Assembly: GCA_946478915.1 (NCBI GenBank)
Contig: CAMLER010000299.1
Span: 1-6,491 of the forward strand
Source of the DNA: an uncultured Chryseolinea sp.
Lineage (GTDB): Bacteria > Bacteroidota > Bacteroidia > Cytophagales > Cyclobacteriaceae
DNA length: 6,491 bases
Direction: 5' to 3'
Made by a program: the position numbers and the translations under genes. Below are positions 1-5,558 of the stretch, piece after piece. Numbering within the stretch: position 1 is the stretch's first letter; every line of letters starts with the position of its first letter. The notes beneath the pieces are model-generated. The model made no database searches. It was given only the letters and a program-made list of their open reading frames with translations, and had not been told where the DNA came from.

Positions 1-175
1 GAACATTGGAGCTCGTCGTCTGCACACTGTGATGAGCAAGCTGCTAAATGAGTTTCTCTTTGATGTTCCCGATAAAATAGCGCAGAATACGAAGATTGAA
101 ATCAACGCTGAAATGGTTAAGGCTAAGTTAACCGGACTGATAAAGAACAGGGATCTCAGCGAGTATATTCTTTAG
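1..175 (+). CDS. hslU: HslU, ATPase subunit of the HslUV protease (C-terminal fragment)
   Basis: The last 57 residues of HslU, the AAA+ unfoldase that feeds substrates into the HslV peptidase in the cytoplasm. The reading frame begins at base 2 and ends with TAG at 173-175; the start and the nucleotide-binding core lie outside the window. The visible part opens with [11 protein letters not shown], the C-domain segment carrying the sensor-2 arginine (GARR), and ends in DLSEYIL, matching the conserved hydrophobic tail (DLSRFIL in E. coli) that in this family inserts between HslV subunits to activate the peptidase. An intact tail suggests a functional protein. The gene converges on the phosphatase gene with no spacer: its stop codon directly abuts the other gene's stop. 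hslV is not in the window and may lie to the left. Confidence 0.96.
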   Translation, partial: NIGARRLHTVMSKLLNEFLFDVPDKIAQNTKIEINAEMVKAKLTGLIKNRDLSEYIL

Positions 176-676
176 TCAGGCCCTTGACTTGGGATAATCA
201 AAAAACATCAACCTGGCCGACCTCCATGTTACTTCCTTCCAGGATTCAACTGGTAGGCTAAACGCAACGATTCCACATGTCGGTACATTGTCAATATTGA
301 TTTCTTCACCGGAAATTGAATTTACAAAGTCGGTCAGTCCTGGGTTGTGCCCAAAAAGCATTGCGATCTCATGCTTGTCGTTAATACCCTGAACGACGGA
401 TAGGATGGTGTCCTCATGGGCATGATAAAGTCTTGACTCGGTATTGATCCTGTGCTTCTCGAATTTAATTACTTCGGATATTTTCTTAGCGGTCGACAGA
501 GCCCGCTTGGCAGGGCTGCTGATAATTACATCCGGATGAATTTCTTTTTCCTTTAAACGCTTTCCCATCTTTGGTGCATCCCTCTTGCCACGATCATTCA
601 ATCCTCGTTCAAAATCACTTGCAATCGGATCAGCCCAACTGGATTTGGCGTGTCTAATAATGTAAAGCGTCTTCAT
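176..676 (-). CDS. SixA-like histidine phosphatase family protein
   Basis: A 166-residue member of the histidine phosphatase (phosphoglycerate-mutase-like) superfamily, SixA/COG2062 branch. The N-terminus MKTLYIIRHAKSSW has the RH signature with catalytic His9 and phosphate-binding Arg8; SSPAKRALSTA holds a second pocket arginine (Arg58); LFGHNPGLTD holds the second catalytic His110; Glu80 is a candidate acid residue. Length fits compact SixA-type enzymes, and no signal peptide or membrane segment is seen, so it is probably cytoplasmic. E. coli SixA dephosphorylates phosphohistidine on signalling or phosphotransfer proteins; the substrate here cannot be inferred, and small-molecule phosphatase activity is possible. 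The ATG at 674-676 is chosen because the catalytic RH motif normally sits within the first ten residues. It is divergent from the acyltransferase gene (96-bp gap), with no clear promoter match on this strand. Confidence 0.9.
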   Translation of the reverse strand: MKTLYIIRHAKSSWADPIASDFERGLNDRGKRDAPKMGKRLKEKEIHPDVIISSPAKRALSTAKKISEVIKFEKHRINTESRLYHAHEDTILSVVQGINDKHEIAMLFGHNPGLTDFVNSISGEEINIDNVPTCGIVAFSLPVESWKEVTWRSARLMFFDYPKSRA

Positions 677-772
677 TATTCAGATCGATAAGGTAGTCTA
701 ACTTGAAAAGGTAAAATGATTCATTCAATTGATGCAAGTTCAAAAATCTGAATATCTTATCTTAGCGCATTC

Positions 773-1681
773 ATGTCAAAACGAAAAAAATTAAGAAGGA
801 AGGTCAGTTACGGTATTGTCTATCGTGGCGTTCAATTCCTGATTTTCATTTCCAATGCTATCCCCCGGGTTGCCTGGCTGAAGTTGTGTGGCTTTTTTGG
901 ACGGCTGAGTTTCTGGTTTGCTGGTAAGACAAGAAGACTTATGAGAAAACATCTCCACATTGCCTTTCCGGATCTGACTGCACCTCAAATAAAAGAGCTG
1001 TCACAAAAAGTTTTTCGGATGCTGGGGATGAACTCCGGAGAGATGCTTCGCGCGACAAGAGTGAAGACCTTAGCGGATCTCGAGAATTTCCTTGTTACAC
1101 ACGGACTGGAAAACTATGAAAAGGCGATTGCAAAAGGAAAAGGTGTCATCTTTCTAACGTGCCACCTGGGCGCATTTGATTTACAGGTAAGTAATATGGC
1201 GTTGCGGGGACTCAATCCCAATATCATCGGAACTCCACTAAAGGATCAGCGCCTTAACGAACTATTGTGGGACTATAGAAATATGCACGGTGCTATTGCG
1301 ATCGAACGAGGTAAAGAAACTTTTAAACTTATAAAAGTTTTGAAGTCTGGTGGTTCAGTGGCGTTGCTTATCGATCAGGATACAAAGGTTAAAAGCACTT
1401 TTGTAAATTTCTTTGGAAAACCGGCGTCAACTCCGATAGGTGCCACCGTTCTCGCCATGAAAACAGGTGCAGCAATCGTCCCGACTTATGTCTATCTCGG
1501 CAAGGACTGGAAGCAGCATATGCATATCCTCCCTGAAATACCCATGACTATTACCGGGAATGAGGACTCAGACATTACGCACAATACCCAGATTCTAACG
1601 AACTTTATTGAAGGCGTCATTAGGGAACATCCCGAGCAATGGGTATGGATGCACCGGCGATGGAGAACCAAGCCGAGCTAG
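773..1681 (+). CDS. LpxL/HtrB-family lipid A (lysophospholipid) acyltransferase
   Basis: A 302-residue membrane-associated acyltransferase of the LpxL/HtrB (LABLAT) family, which adds secondary acyl chains to lipid A precursors at the cytoplasmic face of the inner membrane. The N-terminus is strongly basic (KRKKLRRK) followed by a hydrophobic stretch at about residues 19-45, a likely anchor. The catalytic HX4D motif is seen as CHLGAFD, His131 and Asp136, at almost the same positions as H132/E137 in E. coli LpxL. Downstream come an RNMHG segment, a LIDQD motif and a C-terminal PEQWVWMHRRWRT, all family hallmarks. Length matches E. coli LpxL (about 306). No Shine-Dalgarno precedes the ATG, as is common in Bacteroidota. 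Acyl donor and position cannot be told from sequence; some relatives act on ornithine lipids or phospholipids. Confidence 0.9.
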   Translation: MSKRKKLRRKVSYGIVYRGVQFLIFISNAIPRVAWLKLCGFFGRLSFWFAGKTRRLMRKHLHIAFPDLTAPQIKELSQKVFRMLGMNSGEMLRATRVKTLADLENFLVTHGLENYEKAIAKGKGVIFLTCHLGAFDLQVSNMALRGLNPNIIGTPLKDQRLNELLWDYRNMHGAIAIERGKETFKLIKVLKSGGSVALLIDQDTKVKSTFVNFFGKPASTPIGATVLAMKTGAAIVPTYVYLGKDWKQHMHILPEIPMTITGNEDSDITHNTQILTNFIEGVIREHPEQWVWMHRRWRTKPS

Positions 1682-1746
1682 ACTGGTACTTGCTACTTAC
1701 TTATACTTAGTAAGTAGTAAGTGTAAGTAGGAGTAGTTAATTCAGA
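1682..1746. repeat. Inverted TAAGTAG-type short repeat in a convergent gap
   Basis: The whole gap between the acyltransferase stop and the DUF486 stop is low-complexity DNA. On the right, TAAGTAG (1711-1717), TAAGTG (1718-1723) and TAAGTAG (1724-1730) lie in tandem. On the left, CTACTTAC (1693-1700) is the reverse complement of GTAAGTAG, present at both 1710-1717 and 1723-1730. With the distal pairing, TACT (1687-1690) can also pair with AGTA (1732-1735). The stem could serve both convergent genes as a weak terminator, but it is AT-rich and no clean T-run follows, so that role is an inference. Confidence 0.6.
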
Positions 1747-2115
1747 CTACTTCTTAAAGATAAAATACACAGCAAGTATCAGGAAGATGAACCCGATCAG
1801 GTGATTCAATCGGAAGGATTCGGTCTTAAAAAAGATCACAGTAAAAAGGACAAATACCCCAAGCGTTATAACTTCCTGAAGTACCTTTAGCTCCACCAGT
1901 GAAAAGGGTCCACCGTAATTTTTAAATCCGAGTCGGTTCGCCGGAACCTGTATGAGGTACTCAAAAAAAGCAATACCCCAACTAATCAAAATAATAGAAA
2001 GAAGGGTCAGATTTTGACCCCACTTGTATTCTTTGAATTTAAGATGGCCATACCATGCCATCGTCATGAAGGCATTGGATAATATCAGGAGAAGAATTGT
2101 ATAAAGCGCACGCAT
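1747..2115 (-). CDS. DUF486 (COG3169) small membrane protein, DMT-like
   Basis: A 122-residue integral membrane protein of the DUF486 family, sometimes labelled DMT family protein; its biochemical function is not established. Four hydrophobic helices are visible at about residues 3-22, 36-55, 82-96 and 105-120. Family-typical stretches are NAFMTMAWYGHLKF after helix 1, WGIAFFEYLIQVPANRLG across the end of helix 2, and FSLVELKVLQEVITL before helix 3. Length is normal for the family (about 110-120). The size suggests half of a transporter fold that would need to dimerise, but transport is unproven. It lies 90 bp downstream of ettA on the same strand and may be co-transcribed; that gap has no strong terminator. 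A 13-bp interrupted palindrome sits just upstream of the start. Confidence 0.88.
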   Translation of the reverse strand: MRALYTILLLILSNAFMTMAWYGHLKFKEYKWGQNLTLLSIILISWGIAFFEYLIQVPANRLGFKNYGGPFSLVELKVLQEVITLGVFVLFTVIFFKTESFRLNHLIGFIFLILAVYFIFKK

Positions 2116-2129
2116 TAGTTATGATAAAT

Positions 2130-2142
2130 CAGATTGAATCTG
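2130..2142. promoter_or_regulatory. Interrupted palindrome upstream of the DUF486 gene
   Basis: CAGATT-G-AATCTG is a perfect 6-1-6 dyad lying 15-27 bp upstream of the DUF486 start codon. Its place in the leader could suit an operator or a small hairpin limiting translation. A dyad this short can also occur by chance. Confidence 0.25.
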
Positions 2143-2205
2143 GATGGTCTTTTCCTGCAGCATCTACTTGAACGTTAGGCAATATCCTCTCGTTATTTCT
2201 GGACC

Positions 2206-3888
2206 TTATTTCACCAACTTTTTATATCGGATCCTGTGCGGTTGCTCATCACCCAAACGTTTTCGTTTGTTTTCTTCATACTCACTAAAGCCACCTTCAA
2301 ACCAGTATACCTGAGAATCTCCTTCAAAAGCAAGTATGTGCGTGCATACCCGGTCGAGGAACCATCTGTCGTGAGAAATGATGACGGCGCATCCGGCAAA
2401 ATTTTCCAGCGCTTCTTCCAACGCCCGCATTGTGTTAACATCAAGGTCGTTTGTTGGCTCATCAAGCAGTAAGAGATTCCCGCCTTGTTTTAAAGCGATG
2501 GCGAGATGGACCCGGTTTCGCATACCCCCTGAAAGTTCTTTAACTTTCTTCTGCTGATCGTTGCCTGTAAAATTGAACTTCCCAACATACATCCTCGAAT
2601 TAATTTGTTTTCCACCCATCTCCATCAATTCGTTTCCATCTGAAATCGCCTGCCAAACAGTGTCTTCAGGTCGCAAATCATCATGCTCCTGATCCACGTA
2701 GGCAATCTTTACCGTTTCGCCAACAGTAAAAGTACCACTGTCGGGCTTTTCCTTTCCGATGATCATCTTAAACAACGTAGTCTTACCGGCGCTGTTGGGA
2801 CCTATGATCCCCACAATTCCGGCAGGAGGGAGTGAAAAGGTGAGATTCTCGTAAAGGAGTTTATCGCCATAAGCTTTTGCTACTCCGTTTGCTTCGATCA
2901 CTTTGTTTCCAAGGCGTGGTCCGGGTGGAATGAATAATTCCAGCTTTTCTTCGCGCTCACGCGTCTCCTGACTTAACAACTTCTCATAGGCGCTCAAGCG
3001 GGCTTTCCCCTTTGCTTGCCTGCCCTTAGGATTCATCCGGACCCATTCCAATTCTCTGGCAAGCGCCTTCTGCCGTTTTGATTCCGTCTTCTCCTCTTGT
3101 GCCAGACGTTTTCCCTTCTGGTCCAGCCAGGACGAATAATTTCCTTTCCAGGGTATGCCTTCACCACGGTCAAGCTCCAAAATCCAACCTGCAACATTAT
3201 CGAGGAAATAACGGTCGTGGGTAACTGCAATAACGGTCCCCTTGTATTGTTTCAAATGCTGCTCTAACCAATCCACAGATTCAGCGTCGAGGTGATTGGT
3301 CGGTTCGTCCAACAATAGAACATCCGGTTCCTGCAATAATAACCGGCACAATGCCACTCTCCTTTTTTCACCACCCGAAAGGTATTCAACTTTGGCCTCG
3401 GGCGGTGGGCATCGCAGAGCATCCATCGCGCGCTCCAACTTATTGTCCAATTCCCAGGCATTAACAGCATCCAGTTTCTCCTGGATCTCACCTTGTCTGG
3501 TTATGAGCTTATCCATTGCATCCGGATTTTCCATGATCTCCGGATCAGCAAACTTTTCATTTATTTCTTCAAAATCTTTCAATAGCGCTACAACCTCCTT
3601 AACCCCTTCCTCTACAATTTCTTTTACAGTTTTGCTTTTGTCCAGCTGAGGTTCCTGCTCAAGCAGTCCGACAGTAAAACTCAGGTCAGACACGACTTCA
3701 CCCTGGAATTCTTTGTCGATGCCAGCAATTATCCGGAGTAAGGAGGATTTACCTGATCCATTCAAACCCAGCACCCCGATCTTCGCACCATAGAAGAAAG
3801 AGAGATAAATATTCTTAAGTACTTGTTTGTTGGGGGGATAAATCTTGTTGACACCCGCCATTGAGAAAATAATCTTTTCGTCAGCCAT
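2206..3888 (-). CDS. ettA: EttA, energy-dependent translational throttle ABC-F ATPase
   Basis: A 560-residue soluble ABC-F protein that binds the ribosomal E site and gates elongation according to ATP/ADP level. Domain 1: Walker A GLNGSGKS (41-48), signature LSGGEKRR (170-177), Walker B LLLDEPTNHLD with catalytic Glu195, switch His224. Linker about 256-315, charged and including MNPKGRQAKGKARL. Domain 2: Walker A GPNSAGKT (363-370), signature LSGGMRNR (452-459), Walker B LLLDEPTNDLD with Glu477, then SHDRWFLDR. The two catalytic glutamates sit seven residues after E188/E470 of E. coli EttA, and the C-terminus RIRYKK matches the EttA subtype. I chose ATG 3886-3888 (MADEKIIFSM), which gives family length; an in-frame ATG at 3982-3984 would add 32 residues unlike EttA. 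The second P-loop has Ser where Gly is commoner. No Shine-Dalgarno is seen. Confidence 0.95.
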   Translation of the reverse strand: MADEKIIFSMAGVNKIYPPNKQVLKNIYLSFFYGAKIGVLGLNGSGKSSLLRIIAGIDKEFQGEVVSDLSFTVGLLEQEPQLDKSKTVKEIVEEGVKEVVALLKDFEEINEKFADPEIMENPDAMDKLITRQGEIQEKLDAVNAWELDNKLERAMDALRCPPPEAKVEYLSGGEKRRVALCRLLLQEPDVLLLDEPTNHLDAESVDWLEQHLKQYKGTVIAVTHDRYFLDNVAGWILELDRGEGIPWKGNYSSWLDQKGKRLAQEEKTESKRQKALARELEWVRMNPKGRQAKGKARLSAYEKLLSQETREREEKLELFIPPGPRLGNKVIEANGVAKAYGDKLLYENLTFSLPPAGIVGIIGPNSAGKTTLFKMIIGKEKPDSGTFTVGETVKIAYVDQEHDDLRPEDTVWQAISDGNELMEMGGKQINSRMYVGKFNFTGNDQQKKVKELSGGMRNRVHLAIALKQGGNLLLLDEPTNDLDVNTMRALEEALENFAGCAVIISHDRWFLDRVCTHILAFEGDSQVYWFEGGFSEYEENKRKRLGDEQPHRIRYKKLVK

Positions 3889-3998
3889 TTCTGTAGGTTG
3901 TATTCTATGCTCTAAAACGTCTGGTCCCCTTTCCAAAGACCATTGGTAATTCGTCTCGACGATAGTTAACCGGAATGCCGTCAAACAGGTGCAAAAGG

Positions 3999-4012
3999 CT
4001 CTAAGCTTAGAG
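3999..4012. promoter_or_regulatory. Perfect 14-bp palindrome (possible operator)
   Basis: CTCTAAGCTTAGAG is an uninterrupted perfect palindrome, 111 bp upstream of the chosen ettA start. Uninterrupted dyads without a loop fit protein binding better than an RNA hairpin. No specific regulator is recognised. Confidence 0.35.
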
Positions 4013-4025
4013 TTACTTATCGGGA

Positions 4026-4043
4026 AACAAATTCAAATTTGTT
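4026..4043. promoter_or_regulatory. AACAAATT-CA-AATTTGTT palindrome (possible operator)
   Basis: Two perfect 8-bp arms flank a CA dinucleotide. It lies 13 bp before the TTGCGTC motif and 14 bp after the previous palindrome. It could be a dimeric repressor site for either divergent gene, or the edge of a small repeat element including the TTGCGTC motif. No regulator can be named. Confidence 0.35.
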
Positions 4044-4055
4044 ACTGGCGCGACC

Positions 4056-4083
4056 TTTGCGTCGTTGCGTCTCTACGGTGAAA
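4056..4083 (+). repeat. TTGCGTC-type short repeat motif
   Basis: TTTGCGTC is followed directly by GTTGCGTC and then TCTACGGTGAAA, giving an 8-bp period. From memory, similar strings (TTTGCGTC repeated, ending in GCGGTGAAA) recur between genes in many Bacteroidota and some other genomes. That recollection cannot be checked here. It shows no coding role. Confidence 0.4.
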
Positions 4084-4103
4084 TCATCAGACTTTTCCGG
4101 CCG

Positions 4104-4111
4104 CAAATATG
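4104..4111 (-). promoter_or_regulatory. Weak candidate -7 element for ettA
   Basis: On the minus strand this reads CATATTTG followed by CGG, one mismatch from the Bacteroidota -7 consensus TAnnTTTG. No good TTTG lies at the expected -33 distance. If used, the ettA leader would be about 210 nt and would include both palindromes. Confidence 0.2.
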
Positions 4112-4228
4112 AACAAAAATTTACAGGTAAAAGCGCAACCTTGCCCAGATTTGGCAGTTACATTTTCCCTGGCACTTACATTTAAAAAGTGTGCTCAGTG
4201 GGGCAGTCGAAATGAAGCCGGAATAAAA

Positions 4229-4258
4229 TTTGTTTTGATCAATTAAATTCTATTTTTG
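4229..4258 (+). promoter_or_regulatory. Bacteroidota-type promoter of the DUF2795 gene
   Basis: TTTG at 4229-4232 and TATTTTTG at 4251-4258 are separated by 18 bp. They match the -33 TTTG and -7 TAnnTTTG elements known for the primary sigma factor of Bacteroidota, whose usual spacing is about 19-21 bp. Transcription would begin near 4263-4266, leaving a leader of about 20 nt that contains the ribosome binding site. Confidence 0.6.
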
Positions 4259-4267
4259 CGAAAAATT

Positions 4268-4275
4268 AAAGGAGG
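4268..4275 (+). promoter_or_regulatory. Strong Shine-Dalgarno of the DUF2795 gene
   Basis: AAAGGAGG lies nine bases before the ATG at 4285, a near-ideal match to the 16S rRNA tail. The other gene starts visible here lack such a site. It fixes the start codon and suggests high translation. Confidence 0.8.
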
Positions 4276-4284
4276 ACTAAATAT

Positions 4285-4506
4285 ATGTATTGGACCCTTG
4301 AACTTGCTTCCTACCTGGAAGATGCCCCATGGCCGGCTACAAAGGATGAGTTGATTGACTACTCTATCCGCTCCGGTGCCCCGCTAGAAGTTGTCGAAAA
4401 CCTCCAGGAACTTGAAGATGATGGGCAACCATACGAAAGCATAGAGGAAATTTGGCCCGACTATCCCACCAAGGAAGATTTCTTTTTTAACGAAGACGAG
4501 TATTAA
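4285..4506 (+). CDS. DUF2795 domain protein, small and acidic
   Basis: A 73-residue soluble protein of the DUF2795 family, whose function is unknown. The domain spans most of the protein: LASYLEDAPWPATKDELIDYS, then RSGAPLEVVENLQEL, then a YESIEEIWPDYP segment near the end. It is very acidic, with 21 Asp/Glu against three Lys/Arg, and finishes with the acidic tail FFFNEDEY. No membrane segment, signal peptide or metal-binding cluster is seen. The start is fixed by the strong Shine-Dalgarno, and the gene has its own promoter and terminator, so it is a self-contained single-gene unit, probably well expressed. Similar short DUF2795 proteins are widespread in Bacteroidota as far as I recall. No neighbour suggests a partner; ispD converges on it. 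Confidence 0.88.
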   Translation: MYWTLELASYLEDAPWPATKDELIDYSIRSGAPLEVVENLQELEDDGQPYESIEEIWPDYPTKEDFFFNEDEY

Positions 4507-4532
4507 GATTGATCAGATAGAGATCCTAATAT

Positions 4533-4561
4533 AAAGCCGACGACAGCCGGCTTTCTTTTTT
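4533..4561 (+). terminator. Intrinsic terminator of the DUF2795 gene
   Basis: AAAGCCG (4533-4539) pairs perfectly with CGGCTTT (4548-4554) around an eight-base loop, followed by C and six Ts (4556-4561). It lies 26 bp after the DUF2795 stop. The T-run overlaps the ispD stop codon (4560-4562). On the minus strand the hairpin is followed only by TATATTA, so it would terminate ispD less well. Confidence 0.85.
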
Positions 4562-5249
4562 AGCGAAATACATCCGCCCTCTTGCGTGCCAGCAATGCCT
4601 CAGCAACTACGAGGTCTTCTTCCGTTGTGATTTTCAGATTATCATAGCTTCCTTCAAACAGTGAAATCTGCTGTCCAGCTTTTTCGGCGACACTGGCATC
4701 ATCAGTCAATGAGGGATCTTCTTCCAATTCATAGGCCTTTCGTATCAACGAAACCTTAAAGGTTTGAGGCGTCTGAATTAACCTGAATTTGCTGCGATCC
4801 ATTGCCCTGGTGCCCTCACCGTCCGCCATACGAATTGACTCTTTCAACGGAACAGCTGCCACCGCAGAATCTTTTTTGGCTGCGATGATGAAGGAACGGG
4901 AAATAATTTCAGGTGTTACCAGTGGCCTTACACCATCGTGAATTGCTACCAGTCCTTCTTTCATGTTTTCGAGTCCGCGTTTTACCGATTGAAACCTTGT
5001 TTCTCCGCCAGGTTTGATCGTCATTGGAAGAGTAAAGTTGTGCTCGGAACAGAGTGCATGCCATGTAGGGATCTGGTCCTCCGGAAGTACTAAAACTATG
5101 TCAATAGTAGCCGAATACTCATTGAATGCGCGGATTGTATGCATCAGGATGGGTATTCCGTTAAGCAGTAAAAATTGTTTCGGGCGGTCCCTTTTTATCC
5201 GGGTACCTCTTCCTGCAGCGACGATAAGAGCATATTCCTTAGAATTCAT
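4560..5249 (-). CDS. ispD: IspD, 2-C-methyl-D-erythritol 4-phosphate cytidylyltransferase
   Basis: A 229-residue cytoplasmic enzyme of the MEP pathway of isoprenoid synthesis; it joins MEP and CTP to give CDP-methylerythritol and pyrophosphate. The nucleotide-binding loop VAAGRGTRIKRDRPKQFLLL holds Arg17 and Lys24, equivalent to R20 and K27 of the E. coli enzyme. VAIHDGVRPLV (101-111) is the family signature around the metal/CTP site. Arg152 in MDRSKFRLIQTPQTF and Lys206 in NLKITTEEDL correspond to the MEP-binding R157 and K213. PSLTDDASVAEKAG (179-192) is also typical. All key residues are present and length is normal (E. coli 236). The start is set by the usual proximity of the glycine-rich loop to the N-terminus. 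It is divergent from the small membrane protein gene, with only 24 bp between the two start codons. Confidence 0.95.
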   Translation of the reverse strand: MNSKEYALIVAAGRGTRIKRDRPKQFLLLNGIPILMHTIRAFNEYSATIDIVLVLPEDQIPTWHALCSEHNFTLPMTIKPGGETRFQSVKRGLENMKEGLVAIHDGVRPLVTPEIISRSFIIAAKKDSAVAAVPLKESIRMADGEGTRAMDRSKFRLIQTPQTFKVSLIRKAYELEEDPSLTDDASVAEKAGQQISLFEGSYDNLKITTEEDLVVAEALLARKRADVFR

Positions 5250-5266
5250 AGATTTACTAAAATAGT

Positions 5267-5274
5267 CAAAACTA
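5267..5274 (-). promoter_or_regulatory. Candidate -7 element of ispD
   Basis: On the minus strand this reads TAGTTTTG, an exact match to TAnnTTTG, 17 bp upstream of the ispD start. No TTTG is found at the -33 distance, so it is only half a promoter. It overlaps the first base of the proposed start codon of the divergent membrane-protein gene. Confidence 0.3.
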
Positions 5275-5522
5275 TGATCGTGCTGAGATTTATCCTGATT
5301 GTATTCAACGTAGCCGTTGTAACTTTTCTCATATATCGGTTATGGGTTGTAATCGGGCAGCCGATGGAGAAATCTAAAAAGATATTGATTATTGTTGGCG
5401 CAGCTATGCTTTTGCTGGCGCCCCTTGGAATGTTCATGGGTATCTTCCGGCCCACGTTTCAGTATTTTCTGATTTATCCGATAGCGATTTCGTTGTTTTT
5501 GTATTTGACAAAGCAACTGTGA
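5274..5522 (+). CDS. Small three-helix membrane protein, function unknown
   Basis: An 82-residue hydrophobic protein that I do not recognise. Three membrane helices are evident at about residues 3-27, 37-57 and 62-79. The loop QPMEKSKK between helices 1 and 2 is positively charged, and MGIFRPT joins helices 2 and 3. No catalytic or binding motif is visible. I chose ATG 5274-5276 because it begins directly before helix 1 and clears the divergent ispD gene; an in-frame ATG at 5175 would overlap ispD by 75 bp and add a non-hydrophobic stretch antisense to it. There is no Shine-Dalgarno. The long hydrophobic organisation with a sensible loop charge pattern argues for a real gene. Its stop is followed at once by the repeat region before queA. 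Confidence 0.65.
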   Translation: MIVLRFILIVFNVAVVTFLIYRLWVVIGQPMEKSKKILIIVGAAMLLLAPLGMFMGIFRPTFQYFLIYPIAISLFLYLTKQL

Positions 5523-5523
5523 C

Positions 5524-5558
5524 GTTATCTTGTCCGTTAACCGTTAATCGTTATCCGT
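5524..5558. repeat. Left inverted heptad repeat array
   Basis: GTTATCT (5524-5530), a five-base interruption, then GTTAACC (5536-5542), GTTAATC (5543-5549) and GTTATCC (5550-5556). These are reverse complements of the GRATAAC-type units in the right array. The 18 bases at 5541-5558 (CCGTTAATCGTTATCCGT) are perfectly complementary to 5783-5800. The array begins two bases after the membrane-protein stop codon. Confidence 0.75.

Larger units (their letters stand above)
3889..4284. other. Divergent intergenic region between ettA and the DUF2795 gene
   Basis: A 396-bp region separating two divergently transcribed genes. In order it holds a 14-bp perfect palindrome (3999-4012), an 8-2-8 palindrome (4026-4043), a TTGCGTC repeat motif (4056-4083), a possible ettA -7 element (4104-4111, minus), a 45-codon plus-strand ORF (4109-4246) containing an 18-bp imperfect tandem repeat (4151-4186), and a good Bacteroidota promoter for the DUF2795 gene (4229-4258). 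The first 96 bp upstream of ettA remain open in the ettA frame but do not look like EttA. No tRNA or known RNA family was recognised. Confidence 0.7.

Noticed and set aside
677..772. Promoters in the divergent gap between the SixA-like gene and the acyltransferase gene.
   Set aside because: TATCTTAT (753-760) and TATCTTAG (758-765) are only partial -7 matches, the first with just ATTG 21 bp upstream, and they lie too near the ATG; on the other strand nothing matches. Too weak to annotate.
3296..3649. A 117-codon plus-strand ORF.
   Set aside because: It is antisense to the ATPase core of ettA, is serine-rich and low in complexity, and shows no recognisable domain.
3889..3984. A 32-residue N-terminal extension of EttA from the ATG at 3982-3984.
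   Set aside because: The extra residues do not resemble EttA, and MADEKIIFSM at 3888 gives the normal family length and Walker A position.
4152..4183. TGGCA repeats resembling a sigma-54 (-24/-12) promoter.
   Set aside because: After either GG the expected GC ten bases later is absent (TT or TA instead), so the -12 element is missing.
5175..5273. An upstream start at 5175 for the small membrane protein.
   Set aside because: It would overlap the divergent ispD gene by 75 bp and adds a non-hydrophobic stretch that is simply the antisense of ispD.
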